A stretch of DNA of 64,000 nt from Pseudoalteromonas sp. GCY (GCF_016695175.1 NZ_CP068022.1:1040001-1104000); one strand, 5' to 3'; numbered from the stretch's first letter, positions 25,972-35,139 are shown. Made by a program: numbers and translations. Notes: generated from the sequence alone by a model not told the origin.

Positions 25972-26832
25972 ATGGACATTGGGCTTATTAAAACAGCATA
26001 TAGAGAGCTACTTGGACACTCAGACTTTGTTCGAGAGGCTGAACCTGAATTAATTATGGATAATATACCGGCTGTGGAAGCTTACACTGAAGGTGGTAAA
26101 GATTCAGGAACTCTGTCTGGCACTTATTTATATCACTTATCCAAAACATGCTCTTTACTATCCCCTAATGATAGAGTGCTAGATTTAGGGTGTGGTTCAG
26201 GTATTTTGCTAAGCATGATTGCGCAGTTAAATCCGCAATGTCAATTTTTAGGTGTTGATTTATCACTCCCGATGCTTGAAAAAGCAAAGAAGATATCTAA
26301 TGATAAAGGGCTTTTTAACATTAGTTTTCGTGAGGAGGATATTTGTCAATTGAGCACTATTAAAGATAATAGTATTGATGTTTTATGTTCTTCGATGGCA
26401 TTACACCACCTTCCCGATTTACATCATTTAAATGAAACTTTTAAACAAATATCTAGAGCATTAAAGCCTGGTGGATTTCTATACATAAATGATTTCGGAA
26501 AATTAAAAAAAGAAAAATCTATAGATTATTTTGTATCCCGCTCTGGCTTGGAACAAAATTCTATACTGGCAAAAGATTACTATTACTCACTTAAAGCAGC
26601 ATTTTCAATAGAAGAGTTCAAAAAAGTTGTAAGTGATAACCTAAGTAGTGATTTTAAAGTCTTTTCCACACCAATCAGTCCAGTATCTGTAGTTATTACA
26701 AACGGGAAAAAAAAGAAAAATAATAGCTTAGATAATTCAATATCTAAAATGTATCAGCGTTTACCAAAGGACAGAAAGTCGGATTTTAATCAACTTAAAT
26801 TATTCCTACGTATTTCAGGGTTAAATTTTTAA
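25972..26832 (+). CDS. Class I SAM-dependent methyltransferase
   Basis: 286 aa. SAM motif I is 'VLDLGCGSGIL' (DLGCGSG at 71-77), motif II acidic end 'FLGVDLSLPML', motif III 'EEDICQLS', and post-motif 'SSMALHHLPDLHHLNETFKQISRALKPGGFLYINDF'. This is the Methyltransf_11/25 type that methylates small molecules at O, N or C. The C-terminal part has a lysine-rich KKKKN stretch and no known domain. It is tightly packed between the FeeM-like gene (2 bp) and the flavin oxidase gene (1 bp), which supports a role as a tailoring enzyme in the same pathway. Confidence 0.85.
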   Translation: MDIGLIKTAYRELLGHSDFVREAEPELIMDNIPAVEAYTEGGKDSGTLSGTYLYHLSKTCSLLSPNDRVLDLGCGSGILLSMIAQLNPQCQFLGVDLSLPMLEKAKKISNDKGLFNISFREEDICQLSTIKDNSIDVLCSSMALHHLPDLHHLNETFKQISRALKPGGFLYINDFGKLKKEKSIDYFVSRSGLEQNSILAKDYYYSLKAAFSIEEFKKVVSDNLSSDFKVFSTPISPVSVVITNGKKKKNNSLDNSISKMYQRLPKDRKSDFNQLKLFLRISGLNF

Positions 26833-26833
26833 A

Positions 26834-28462
26834 ATGAACGACTTTACAAACTCAACAGATCTGCTCGAGACGTTATTCGATGAGCTGTCAGACTCTGTCG
26901 AAGCTCACTTTGGTAACAACATCGATCAGCTCTCTATAGCAGACACAATTAAGAGAGCGAGCTCGATACAAGGAGTTGTTTACCCACTTAACGTTGAGGT
27001 AATTAAAGATATAGTCAAGATAGCTAACACTCATAATCTCGTACTACATCCTGTGAGTACAGGAAAAAACTGGGGATATGGTTGCGCCGTTCCTCCAACG
27101 GAATGCGATGGCCGAATCAGTATTATAGTTAATTTATCCAAGTTAAACGAAATTGTTTATTTCGACGCCGAACTAGGACTTATAGAACTTCAGCCAGGAG
27201 TTACTCAAGGTCAATTGTATAAATTTCTCCAAGATAGAAACGCTGACTTTTTAGTTCCTGTTACAGGGGCTGGACCTGATTGCAGTATACTTGGTAACGC
27301 ACTTGAAAAAGGTTATGGAATAACACCGATTTCAGACCATTTTCAGTCCATAATCTCAATAAATGCAGTGTTGCCGAATGGGGAAGAATATAAATCTCCC
27401 ATGTCGGAAATTTTGGAGGAAAAGGGATATCATGCCGCATATAAATGGGGAATTGGCCCATATTCAGACGGCCTATTTTGCCAAAGTAATTATGGAATAG
27501 TCACTAGTGCCACAATCACTCTAGCCCGCAGAACACCTGAGGTAATGTCATTTTACTTTTGGCTGCCTGAGTCAGAAAGCCTCGAAAGCATTGTAAATTC
27601 AGTTAGAAATATTTTGTCAATTCCCAGCTTAGGAGTTGGTGGGATTAACATTATTAATTCAACTCGCACAATCACGATGAATTCTACACTAGCATCTTTA
27701 AGAAATAATAGAAATACCAACCCACTAGATCCAAATGAGATAGAAAAATATGCATCGGTACACAATATCAAATCTTGGTTTGGGTTTGGTGCCATATACG
27801 GAACTAAAGACAGTGTAAAGTCAGCAAAAAAATTCATTAAAAAACAGCTGTCCCCTAGTACTGTAAGAATTCTCTTTATCAATAAAGCAAAACTCAGTTT
27901 TCTGCAGTCAGCCGTAAGCTACTTGCCTAAGGTTTGCTCAGAAAACGTAACTACACTCCTTGAAAAAATGGGTAAAGGCCTATCAATGATGGCTGGAAAG
28001 CCAGACGAAGTAGCCCTCCCCTTAGCATATTGGAGAGCAAGAAATCCTCCACCCGATGAAAACCTCAACCCTGCGAGAGATAAGTGTGGACTGCTTTGGT
28101 ATGCACCAATAGTATCTATGTCAGGGAAGGATTGTGATCGTTACGTCAAGATGGTTACAGATATATGTAACGTTTATGGCTTTGATGCTCCAATCACTTT
28201 AACGAGCATCTCACCTTTTGCTTTTGATAGCACGCTTCCAATACTCTTTTCAGCGAGCAGCACAACCGAAAGTGAGCAAGCGATAGCTTGCTATAAAGCT
28301 TTGTATGAGGCCGGTTTACGCAATGGGTTTGTACCGTATCGAATTGGCTCTGGGCAAGTACAACTATTTAATGAACGACAGCTAAGTGCACATAAGCTAA
28401 CTAGAAACATAAAATCTAGTATCGACCCAAATCACATTATCTCTCCAGGTAGATACGTTTAG
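26834..28462 (+). CDS. Vanillyl-alcohol oxidase/4-cresol dehydrogenase-family FAD enzyme
   Basis: 542 aa. The PCMH-type FAD-binding domain (~45-235) has 'STGKNWGYGCAVPP', 'LQPGVTQGQLYKFL' and 'LGNALEKGYGITPISDHF', close to VAO. By my recollection of VAO, three phenolate-binding/catalytic positions are kept: Tyr82 in GYG, Asp168 in SDHF and Tyr502-Arg503 in 'VPYRIG'. The C-terminus 'SIDPNHIISPGRYV' also matches. The segment where VAO has its covalent FAD histidine reads 'PFAFDSTLPILF', so flavin is probably not attached there. The family oxidises 4-alkyl or 4-hydroxybenzyl phenols through quinone methides. It starts 1 bp after the methyltransferase stop with no clear Shine-Dalgarno, so it relies on coupling. 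Confidence 0.83.
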   Translation: MNDFTNSTDLLETLFDELSDSVEAHFGNNIDQLSIADTIKRASSIQGVVYPLNVEVIKDIVKIANTHNLVLHPVSTGKNWGYGCAVPPTECDGRISIIVNLSKLNEIVYFDAELGLIELQPGVTQGQLYKFLQDRNADFLVPVTGAGPDCSILGNALEKGYGITPISDHFQSIISINAVLPNGEEYKSPMSEILEEKGYHAAYKWGIGPYSDGLFCQSNYGIVTSATITLARRTPEVMSFYFWLPESESLESIVNSVRNILSIPSLGVGGINIINSTRTITMNSTLASLRNNRNTNPLDPNEIEKYASVHNIKSWFGFGAIYGTKDSVKSAKKFIKKQLSPSTVRILFINKAKLSFLQSAVSYLPKVCSENVTTLLEKMGKGLSMMAGKPDEVALPLAYWRARNPPPDENLNPARDKCGLLWYAPIVSMSGKDCDRYVKMVTDICNVYGFDAPITLTSISPFAFDSTLPILFSASSTTESEQAIACYKALYEAGLRNGFVPYRIGSGQVQLFNERQLSAHKLTRNIKSSIDPNHIISPGRYV

Positions 28463-28492
28463 CTTTCGTTAGATCGTAATTAAGGAAAAACA

Positions 28493-30268
28493 ATGAAAAG
28501 CGACTTAATCATAATGGGTTCCGGTATTGCAGGTAACCTAGCTGCTATGTACTTCAGAAAGAAATTCCCTGATATAAATGTAACATTAGTAGGTAAGCAA
28601 AAGTCACGTTCTCCTTTGGTTGGGGAATCCACTGTAGAAGTGACCGTCCAATTTTTAAATGCGATTGGATTAAGTACTCTGCTAGAAGAAAAACATTATC
28701 ATAAATATGGTTTGTCTTATTACTTTAAACAATCTTACGACAAAAAGTGTAACAAATATGTTGTACATGAAGCCCCCGGAATAAACCGACTCCCGTCTTT
28801 TAATCTAAATCGCAACGTATTCGATCAAGATATTAGAGATATCAATGCGACATTAGGAATACGTAGAATAGATCAAGATGTACAGGAGGTTATTTTATCT
28901 GATAATAATGACCATAAACATCAAGTTGTTCTCAAAGGGCAAAACGGAGAGACCACCCACATTGACGCTGACTGGGTTATTGATGCGAGTGGAAGACGAA
29001 GACTACTAGCCAAACAATTGCAACTGCATAAAGCCCCTGCTTATCAACGCAACTCTTTTTGGTTCAGGATGAATTCGTTTGACCGTACAAAACTGTTTGA
29101 AATGACGGATACTCGAGTTAACCACCACTGCTATGATCCATACTATGTTACCCATCATTTTTATGGCCAAGGATATTGGATTTGGATTATTCCTCTCAAA
29201 GCGAGTACAGGCAAAGATCACGTAAGTATAGGCATAACCTATCGGCCAGAGCTATTAGGACAAAAAAATGTTCAGTTAGAATCCTTACTAACTATTCTAG
29301 ACAATGACCATCCCTCCATTTCAGCCATGATACGTTCGGGTAGCATAGATGATACATGTAGCTACAACAACTACATGTACGAAGCTGAGCAATATTACTC
29401 AAAAAGCGGCTGGTATTTACTTGGAGATGCCGCTTTCACTTTTGACCCTGCAAACAGTGCAGGTCTTGCTTATGTTGCACATGAAATCACTCAGATAGCA
29501 TCTATGATTAGCAAGGATCGAAATCATGAACTTACACAGGATTATGTTGACGCAATGGAGCGTCATGTAAAAGCTCAATTAGCACTCCAAGATAGTTGGA
29601 GTAATTGGTATCTCATTATGAACGACCCTCTCAAAATGGCTTGGACACTTAAAGTCGCCAATATGGGCTATTTCCATGTCGTACTACCTAATTTCATCAA
29701 CGGTAGTTACCTAGATGGCCGCTCTGCTAACCATTTTGCAAAATTGCTTCCCCGCTTTAGTAAAGAAAATGCTCCTAAATGCTACCCTTTTCCAGAGTTA
29801 CTAGAGCTTATAACTGAACAAATAGATCCGTCTCAACCACTAGATCCTGAATTAATACCTAACCTCTATGAAAAAACAATAAATTTTAGATTATACAGGG
29901 CGACTAACGATAAAGATCGCGCTCAATTCGTTTCTCGATATTTCTTTAAACTAGCTCGACTTCGCCTATATGTGATGAAAAAAGTAAAATGGCAATTCAA
30001 CATAAAGCATGGAGTAGTCATGACCAAGAGTCTTATTGCAATTGCCTCAGACCTCATAAAGTCTACTGTAATTTTCTGTATTCCCTCGTTTTATGTGAAG
30101 AAAGCGAAGGTAAACTCTTCACTTTCTTCTCCGTACACAAATATGGGTGATCATTTACGTTGCTTAACGCACGATAAAAAGCACACCCCCCCTCTGCAGT
30201 CGATGATGAAAAATGACGACCAACCGGCTCAGGTTGACTCAAGAGAAATATCAGAAATGGAAATGTAA
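28493..30268 (+). CDS. Flavin-dependent halogenase-like protein
   Basis: 591 aa. Seen in order: FAD motif GSGIAG (9-14), 'PLVGESTVE' (41-49), 'VIDASGRRRLLAK', the halogenase signature W-x-W-x-I-P as WIWIIP at 229-234, and 'GDAAFTFDPANSAG' (311-324) matching the FAD/chloride-site loop. The catalytic lysine is probably K71 or K79 in 'HKYGLSYYFKQ', but alignment by eye cannot settle this. Halogenases use reduced flavin to make hypohalous acid that is relayed by this lysine. The ~60 residues at the C-terminus are extra. AAGGAAAA precedes the ATG. A phenol or indole halogenase is the natural reading; some family members act as monooxygenases or have lost activity. Confidence 0.8.
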   Translation: MKSDLIIMGSGIAGNLAAMYFRKKFPDINVTLVGKQKSRSPLVGESTVEVTVQFLNAIGLSTLLEEKHYHKYGLSYYFKQSYDKKCNKYVVHEAPGINRLPSFNLNRNVFDQDIRDINATLGIRRIDQDVQEVILSDNNDHKHQVVLKGQNGETTHIDADWVIDASGRRRLLAKQLQLHKAPAYQRNSFWFRMNSFDRTKLFEMTDTRVNHHCYDPYYVTHHFYGQGYWIWIIPLKASTGKDHVSIGITYRPELLGQKNVQLESLLTILDNDHPSISAMIRSGSIDDTCSYNNYMYEAEQYYSKSGWYLLGDAAFTFDPANSAGLAYVAHEITQIASMISKDRNHELTQDYVDAMERHVKAQLALQDSWSNWYLIMNDPLKMAWTLKVANMGYFHVVLPNFINGSYLDGRSANHFAKLLPRFSKENAPKCYPFPELLELITEQIDPSQPLDPELIPNLYEKTINFRLYRATNDKDRAQFVSRYFFKLARLRLYVMKKVKWQFNIKHGVVMTKSLIAIASDLIKSTVIFCIPSFYVKKAKVNSSLSSPYTNMGDHLRCLTHDKKHTPPLQSMMKNDDQPAQVDSREISEMEM

Positions 30269-30272
30269 ACAT

Positions 30273-31742
30273 ATGTCTGATACACCTTACATATGCTGGA
30301 AACGAGGTGCATTTGTTATTGCCGAAGACATTTTGAATGGTAAGGTGACTTCATTCCAAGTCGTACAGGCCGCCATTCAAACATGTCTACGCAACAGTAA
30401 ACTCAATGCAGTTGTCATTGAGCGTTTTGCTTTAGCTTTGAAAGAAGCGAAGGCAGCGGACTTGATGATCCAATCAGGTAAGGTTGTTGGACCTTTACAT
30501 GGTGTGCCGTTTACAGTAAAGGAGAGTCTTGGCTTTGAAGGACTTCCTCATACAGTGGGATCAATGAAACGCATAGAAAAATACGCATCGAATGATGCCA
30601 CTGTTGTCGCCCGTTTAAAAAAGGCTGGTGCTATTGTTATTGGCCTTTCAAACTGCTCAGAAATGGCGTTGTGGCCTGAATGTAGTAATCCAGTCTACGG
30701 AAAAACCTCTAACCCTTGGAATTTGAACTACACCTCTGGAGGCAGCAGTGGAGGTGATGCTGCCGCAGTTGGGGCTGGTATCGTACCTTTTGGCGTAGGA
30801 ACCGATGGTGGTGGCTCAATAAGGATCCCTGCGGCTTTTTGCGGAGTCTATGGCCATAAACCGTCGGGAGGCCTAGTTCCATTAACAGGCCACCCTCCTC
30901 TTCATGATACTGGACTAGAAAATCAGGATGCTCAAAAAGTCGCAGCATTTTTTTGCGCAGGCCCAATAGCTAAAACAGCTAAAGACTTAATGCCGCTATT
31001 AAAGATCATGGCAGGCCCTGATGGCCTGGATAAGAACGTCAAACATTTACCCGCTTTTTCTAGCTGCGACATTAATATAACAGAAATTTCTGTATTTATG
31101 TGCTCATCACCTAAGGTTACCTTTGCAAGAGCTGTTGCCGCAAACGTGAGTGAGCCTATTGATGTATTGGGTCAAATGTTTGCTTCAATGGGGGCCAATG
31201 TACAATCATGGAACCACCATGCCATTAAAGATGCATTGATGATATGGATTGAAGCAGTACAGCACCTTTCCATTGCCGAACTTATATCAGATGGTCAAGG
31301 AATCCGTCCAATTCAGGAGTTAGTTAAATACATGCTTCATAAAAGCCAGTATTCACTTCCTGCTATTTTAGCAACACTAACTTATCAGTACTCACTCCCA
31401 ACCCTCAAAAAGTGCGTCAGCCTTGATCCAAAAACACGACTAGGGTTACAAAAAGACATCGAAAATCAGCTTGGAGACAATGGTATATTGATTATGCCTG
31501 TATTTCCAAGCGCGGCGCCAAAACATGGCAAAATGCTCTTCCATCCCGCCGATTTCGCTTACGCAGGCTTATTCAATGCACTAGAATTACCAGCTACATC
31601 TGTACCTTTAGGTTTTGATGAGAACGGATTGCCAAAGTCAGCACAAATAATTGCAGCAAAAAACATGGACCATCTATGTATCGCTGCCGCCTGTTTGATT
31701 GAAGAAAAGTACAAAAGCAGTCTAACCAAATCGGCTGATTAG
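30273..31742 (+). CDS. Amidase-signature family hydrolase
   Basis: 489 aa from the ATG at 30273, 4 bp after the halogenase stop; an overlapping in-frame start at 30213 would add 20 unconserved residues. The Ser-cisSer-Lys triad is visible: Lys83 in 'VPFTVKES', Ser158/159 in 'TSGGSSGGDAAAVGAG' and Ser182 in 'GVGTDGGGSIRIPA'. 'LPATSVPLGFDENGLPKSAQII' closes the fold. Relatives include fatty acid amide hydrolase, 6-aminohexanoate-cyclic-dimer hydrolase and GatA; no GatB/C partners are near, so it is not tRNA amidotransferase. With a FeeM-like N-acyl synthase in the same operon, hydrolysis of an N-acyl intermediate is plausible. Its 3' end forms one arm of a perfect hairpin. Confidence 0.88.
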   Translation: MSDTPYICWKRGAFVIAEDILNGKVTSFQVVQAAIQTCLRNSKLNAVVIERFALALKEAKAADLMIQSGKVVGPLHGVPFTVKESLGFEGLPHTVGSMKRIEKYASNDATVVARLKKAGAIVIGLSNCSEMALWPECSNPVYGKTSNPWNLNYTSGGSSGGDAAAVGAGIVPFGVGTDGGGSIRIPAAFCGVYGHKPSGGLVPLTGHPPLHDTGLENQDAQKVAAFFCAGPIAKTAKDLMPLLKIMAGPDGLDKNVKHLPAFSSCDINITEISVFMCSSPKVTFARAVAANVSEPIDVLGQMFASMGANVQSWNHHAIKDALMIWIEAVQHLSIAELISDGQGIRPIQELVKYMLHKSQYSLPAILATLTYQYSLPTLKKCVSLDPKTRLGLQKDIENQLGDNGILIMPVFPSAAPKHGKMLFHPADFAYAGLFNALELPATSVPLGFDENGLPKSAQIIAAKNMDHLCIAAACLIEEKYKSSLTKSAD

Positions 31743-31750
31743 ACTGCTTT
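31714..31750 (+). terminator. Hairpin overlapping the amidase stop codon
   Basis: AAAGCAGTCTAA (31714-31725) is perfectly complementary to TTAGACTGCTTT (31739-31750), with a 13-nt loop. The second arm contains the TAG stop, so the terminator is built into the last codons. Only three T residues follow at once, but a run of six T lies at about 31771-31776. It marks the likely end of the accessory operon. Confidence 0.75.
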
Positions 31751-31813
31751 GCTAGACTAACAGAGCCAACTTTTTTATTGTTAAAGAAAATCCACAAAAA
31801 TAGGGAATTCAAT

Positions 31814-32587
31814 ATGGATTACGTCTCTCTCAATCGTGCGGCATGGGAAGAACGAGCCAAGGCACATTTTGACTCTGAGTTTTATGACGTCAATCGCTTT
31901 TTGCAAGGTACCTCTTCGCTCAATCCCATTGAATGTGAGCTACTTGGTGATGTATCAGGCAAGAGTCTGCTTCACCTACAATGTCACTTCGGCTTAGATA
32001 GCCTGTCATTCGCAAGGCTGGGGGCTAAGGTAACTGGTGTCGACTTTTCGACAGAAGCTATTACCCGAGCAAATACATTGGCTCAACAAACTGGGCTTGA
32101 TGCCCGTTTTATCTGTCAGGACATCGCGCAATTTGGGCTTGAGAATACCACACAATTCGACATTGTCTTTGCATCCTATGGCACCATCTGCTGGTTGCAA
32201 GATTTATCTCAATGGGCTGCCACTATTGCCCGTGCACTGAAGCCCGGCGGTCAGTTTTGTTTCGTGGAGTTTCACCCAAGTATTGACCTTCATTTAGGTT
32301 ACCCTTATTTCCCACAAACTCAGCCTGATATTAGCGAAGAATCAACCTATACCGAAAACCAGCAAGATAGCAAACAAACCATTGCAACTTGGCCGCACTC
32401 AATCGCCGAAGTGATGCAGTCATTAATGCTAGCAGGTCTCACAATTACCCACTTCGATGAGCACCCTTTTAGTCCATATAACTGCTTTGAAGGTTTAGAG
32501 GCGGTGTCTGGACAAGGCTTTCAGTTATTGAGTAAAAGGCATCAAGTACCTTTGCTATTTTCAATACTAGCGAATAAAGCGGAGTAG
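31814..32587 (+). CDS. Class I SAM-dependent methyltransferase
   Basis: 257 aa from the ATG at 31814, preceded by AGGGAA; an upstream in-frame start at 31778 is less likely. Opening 'LNRAAWEERAKAHFDSEFYDV', SAM motif 'SLLHLQCHFGLDSLSFARLGAKVTGVDFS', then 'FDIVFASYGTICWLQDLSQW' and 'LKPGGQFCFVEFHP' are typical of a widespread uncharacterised methyltransferase group. A terminator-like hairpin separates it from the amidase, and its base composition is closer to the chromosome than to the AT-rich cluster. I therefore do not count it as part of the pathway, though it could be a late addition. Confidence 0.85.
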   Translation: MDYVSLNRAAWEERAKAHFDSEFYDVNRFLQGTSSLNPIECELLGDVSGKSLLHLQCHFGLDSLSFARLGAKVTGVDFSTEAITRANTLAQQTGLDARFICQDIAQFGLENTTQFDIVFASYGTICWLQDLSQWAATIARALKPGGQFCFVEFHPSIDLHLGYPYFPQTQPDISEESTYTENQQDSKQTIATWPHSIAEVMQSLMLAGLTITHFDEHPFSPYNCFEGLEAVSGQGFQLLSKRHQVPLLFSILANKAE

Positions 32588-32602
32588 AACTTACTACTCC
32601 GC
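32579..32602 (+). terminator. Hairpin overlapping the methyltransferase stop codon
   Basis: GCGGAGTAG (32579-32587, ending in the stop codon) pairs perfectly with CTACTCCGC (32594-32602) across a 6-nt loop, followed by CATATATTTTT. It is likely an intrinsic terminator. Confidence 0.75.
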
Positions 32603-32897
32603 CATATATTTTTCCATATCTAATACAATCACGAGACCATTGAGCACAATTTTTTGCACGTCCTCTTAACTACCTAAATACAATTGTTTTAAGTTTATTA
32701 TTGCAAAATACTAAATTAAAGTTTCACTTCAAGAATATCATCGTTACAAATTAATTATAAACCTTTGATAAAAAAACCTTTTTATCGATTTATTTTTCCG
32801 AATATACCAATTTATTTTTCTGGATTTTCTCTTTTTAATTTGTGAACTAAAGTTAACACGCAGTTTGAGACACACTTTAATTACGAGGGAAAACCCC
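32603..32897 (+). promoter_or_regulatory. katG upstream region
   Basis: About 295 bp, very AT-rich. An inverted repeat GATAAAAA (32767-32774)/TTTTTATC (32779-32786) lies 110 bp before the start, next to a repeated AAACCTTT. No clear OxyR or Fur site can be named by eye. No gene seen. Confidence 0.4.
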
Positions 32898-35120
32898 ATG
32901 AATAGAAAATCTAGAACGATGTTGTCCGCCGTAGCGCTCGCAGTCACAACAACGCTATCAGCCCCGAGCTTTGCTGCAATGAGTGAAGCAAAAACCAATC
33001 AATTTTGGTGGCCAGAACAACTAAACCTAAGCCCCTTGAGACAACACAGCCCAGAGTCCAACCCTTACGGCGCAAACTTTGATTATGCCTCTGAATTCAA
33101 TAAATTAGATCTTAAGCAAGTCAAAAAAGACATTGAGCAAACACTCACCGACTCACAAGACTGGTGGCCTGCCGACTGGGGTCATTATGGTCCATTTATG
33201 ATCCGTATGGCATGGCATAGCGCCGGGGTTTATCGTGTACACGATGGCCGTGGTGGCTCGGCAGGTGGCCAACAACGTTTCGATCCGTTAAACAGCTGGC
33301 CTGATAACGCAAACTTAGACAAAGCAAGACGATTATTGTGGCCGATTAAACAAAAGTACGGCCGTAGCCTATCGTGGGCAGACTTAATGGTCTTAGCGGG
33401 CAATGTTGCACTTGAGTCAATGGGCTTTAAGACCTTTGGTTTCGCCGGTGGCCGTCAAGACGATTGGGAGCCTGATTTAGTTTATTGGGGGCCAGAAGAT
33501 GCTTTCTTAAAAGACGAGCGTCGTGACAAAAAAGGCAAACTAAAGGGCCCATTAGCAGCAGTAGAAATGGGACTTATTTATGTCAACCCTGAAGGTCCAC
33601 ACGGTAAACCAGATCCATTACTTGCCGCAAAAGACATTCGCATGTCATTCGGCCGTATGGCTATGAACGACGAAGAAGTGGTCGCGCTGATCGCGGGTGG
33701 TCACACCTTTGGTAAAGCACATGGCGCGAAAAAGCCATCTGATTGTGTGGGCAAAGAACCAGCCGCTGCAGCGATTGAAGCGCAAGGCCTAGGCTGGAAA
33801 AATAAATGCGGCACGGGTAAAGGTGCAGACACCACAACAAGTGGCTTAGAAGGGGCTTGGACGGTAACACCAACGCAGTGGTCAACCAATTATCTCGACA
33901 ACCTAATGAACTTCAATTGGGTAATGACAAAAAGCCCAGCTGGTGCGACCCAGTGGATCCCTGACAACAAAGCTGCGGCAAACCTAGTGCCAGACGCCCA
34001 CATTGAAGGTAAACGCCATGCACCGATAATGTTCACCACGGATTTGGCATTAAAATTTGACCCTGAATATCGCAAGGTCATTGAACGCTTCCGCAAAGAT
34101 CCAAAGCAATATGAGTTGGCGTTCGCGAAGGCTTGGTTCAAATTGACTCACCGTGATATGGGTCCAAGAGCCCGTTATGTGGGTTCAGAAGTACCGAGCG
34201 AAGTACTGACTTGGCAAGATCCAATTCCAAAAGCGGATTATAAGATGATTGATAGTAAGGACATAAACGCCCTGAAAAAATCAATCTTGAACTCGGGTCT
34301 AACAAAGCAAGAACTGATCAGAACGGCATGGTCGGCAGCATCTAGCCACCGTGTTACTGATATGCGTGGTGGTGCAAACGGTGGCCGTTTACGCCTTGAG
34401 CCTCAGGTAAGTTGGAAGATCAACAACCCTGACGAGGTAAACAAAGTACTAGCTAAATTGACGGACATTCAAACCCGCTTTAATAAGCGCGCTGGCAAAA
34501 AAGCAGTCTCTATTGCCGACTTGATTGTGTTAGGTGGTTCTGCAGCAGTTGAAAAAGCCGCAAACGACGCAGGTTACAAAGTAAATGTAGCGTTTAAACC
34601 GGGTCGTACAGATGCCTCACAAGCACAAACGGATGTCTTATCATTTAGCTACCTGGAGCCAAAAGCAGACGCGTTCCGTAACTACTACAGTGATGAAGCG
34701 TTTATGTCACCAGCTGAAATGTTAGTAGACAAAGCCAACATGCTAGACCTGTCAGTACCAGAAATGACAGTACTATTAGGCGGCCTACGCAGCTTAGACG
34801 CAAACTACAAAGGCGCAAAACACGGTGTATTTACTGACAAACCAGGTCAGTTAAGCAACGACTTCTTTGTTAATCTACTGGATATGTCGACCAAATGGTC
34901 AAAGGTAGAGGGTCAAGAAGGCCTATACGAAGGCCGTGACCGTAAAACCGGAGAGATAAAATGGACGGCAACACCGGTTGATTTAATCTTTGGGTCTAAC
35001 TCTGAGCTTCGCGCAATTACCGAAGTCTATGCATCGGACGATGCCAAACAGAAGTTTGTAGACGATTTTATCGCCGCTTGGGTGAAGGTAATGCAACTAG
35101 ACCGTTTTGACTTAAAATAA
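32898..35120 (+). CDS. katG: Catalase-peroxidase with signal peptide
   Basis: 740 aa from the ATG at 32898 (GAGGGA upstream). A signal peptide '[19 protein letters not shown]' precedes the mature enzyme, so export to the periplasm is expected, unlike the usual cytoplasmic KatG. Both peroxidase-like domains are present. The distal Arg-Trp-His set is in '[13 protein letters not shown]', the tyrosine of the Met-Tyr-Trp crosslink in '[11 protein letters not shown]', and the proximal heme His in '[14 protein letters not shown]'. It removes hydrogen peroxide and has peroxidase activity with small donors. A full-length protein and a strong terminator indicate a single-gene unit. Cys-free export with heme loading in the periplasm or via Tat is open; no twin-Arg is seen. 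Confidence 0.95.
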   Translation: MNRKSRTMLSAVALAVTTTLSAPSFAAMSEAKTNQFWWPEQLNLSPLRQHSPESNPYGANFDYASEFNKLDLKQVKKDIEQTLTDSQDWWPADWGHYGPFMIRMAWHSAGVYRVHDGRGGSAGGQQRFDPLNSWPDNANLDKARRLLWPIKQKYGRSLSWADLMVLAGNVALESMGFKTFGFAGGRQDDWEPDLVYWGPEDAFLKDERRDKKGKLKGPLAAVEMGLIYVNPEGPHGKPDPLLAAKDIRMSFGRMAMNDEEVVALIAGGHTFGKAHGAKKPSDCVGKEPAAAAIEAQGLGWKNKCGTGKGADTTTSGLEGAWTVTPTQWSTNYLDNLMNFNWVMTKSPAGATQWIPDNKAAANLVPDAHIEGKRHAPIMFTTDLALKFDPEYRKVIERFRKDPKQYELAFAKAWFKLTHRDMGPRARYVGSEVPSEVLTWQDPIPKADYKMIDSKDINALKKSILNSGLTKQELIRTAWSAASSHRVTDMRGGANGGRLRLEPQVSWKINNPDEVNKVLAKLTDIQTRFNKRAGKKAVSIADLIVLGGSAAVEKAANDAGYKVNVAFKPGRTDASQAQTDVLSFSYLEPKADAFRNYYSDEAFMSPAEMLVDKANMLDLSVPEMTVLLGGLRSLDANYKGAKHGVFTDKPGQLSNDFFVNLLDMSTKWSKVEGQEGLYEGRDRKTGEIKWTATPVDLIFGSNSELRAITEVYASDDAKQKFVDDFIAAWVKVMQLDRFDLK

Positions 35121-35139
35121 ACCAATTAAGCAGAGCAAA

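Noticed and set aside
30213..30272. Longer amidase start overlapping the halogenase gene
   Set aside because: The extra 20 residues are basic and unlike the family, while the ATG at 30273 sits 4 bp after the halogenase stop and gives a normal amidase length.
24275..32000. Cluster considered as a genomic island with attachment sites
   Set aside because: No integrase, tRNA gene or flanking direct repeat was seen; only base composition hints at transfer.
31814..32587. Methyltransferase considered as part of the biosynthetic-type cluster
   Set aside because: A perfect hairpin over the amidase stop separates them, and its base use resembles the chromosome rather than the AT-rich cluster.
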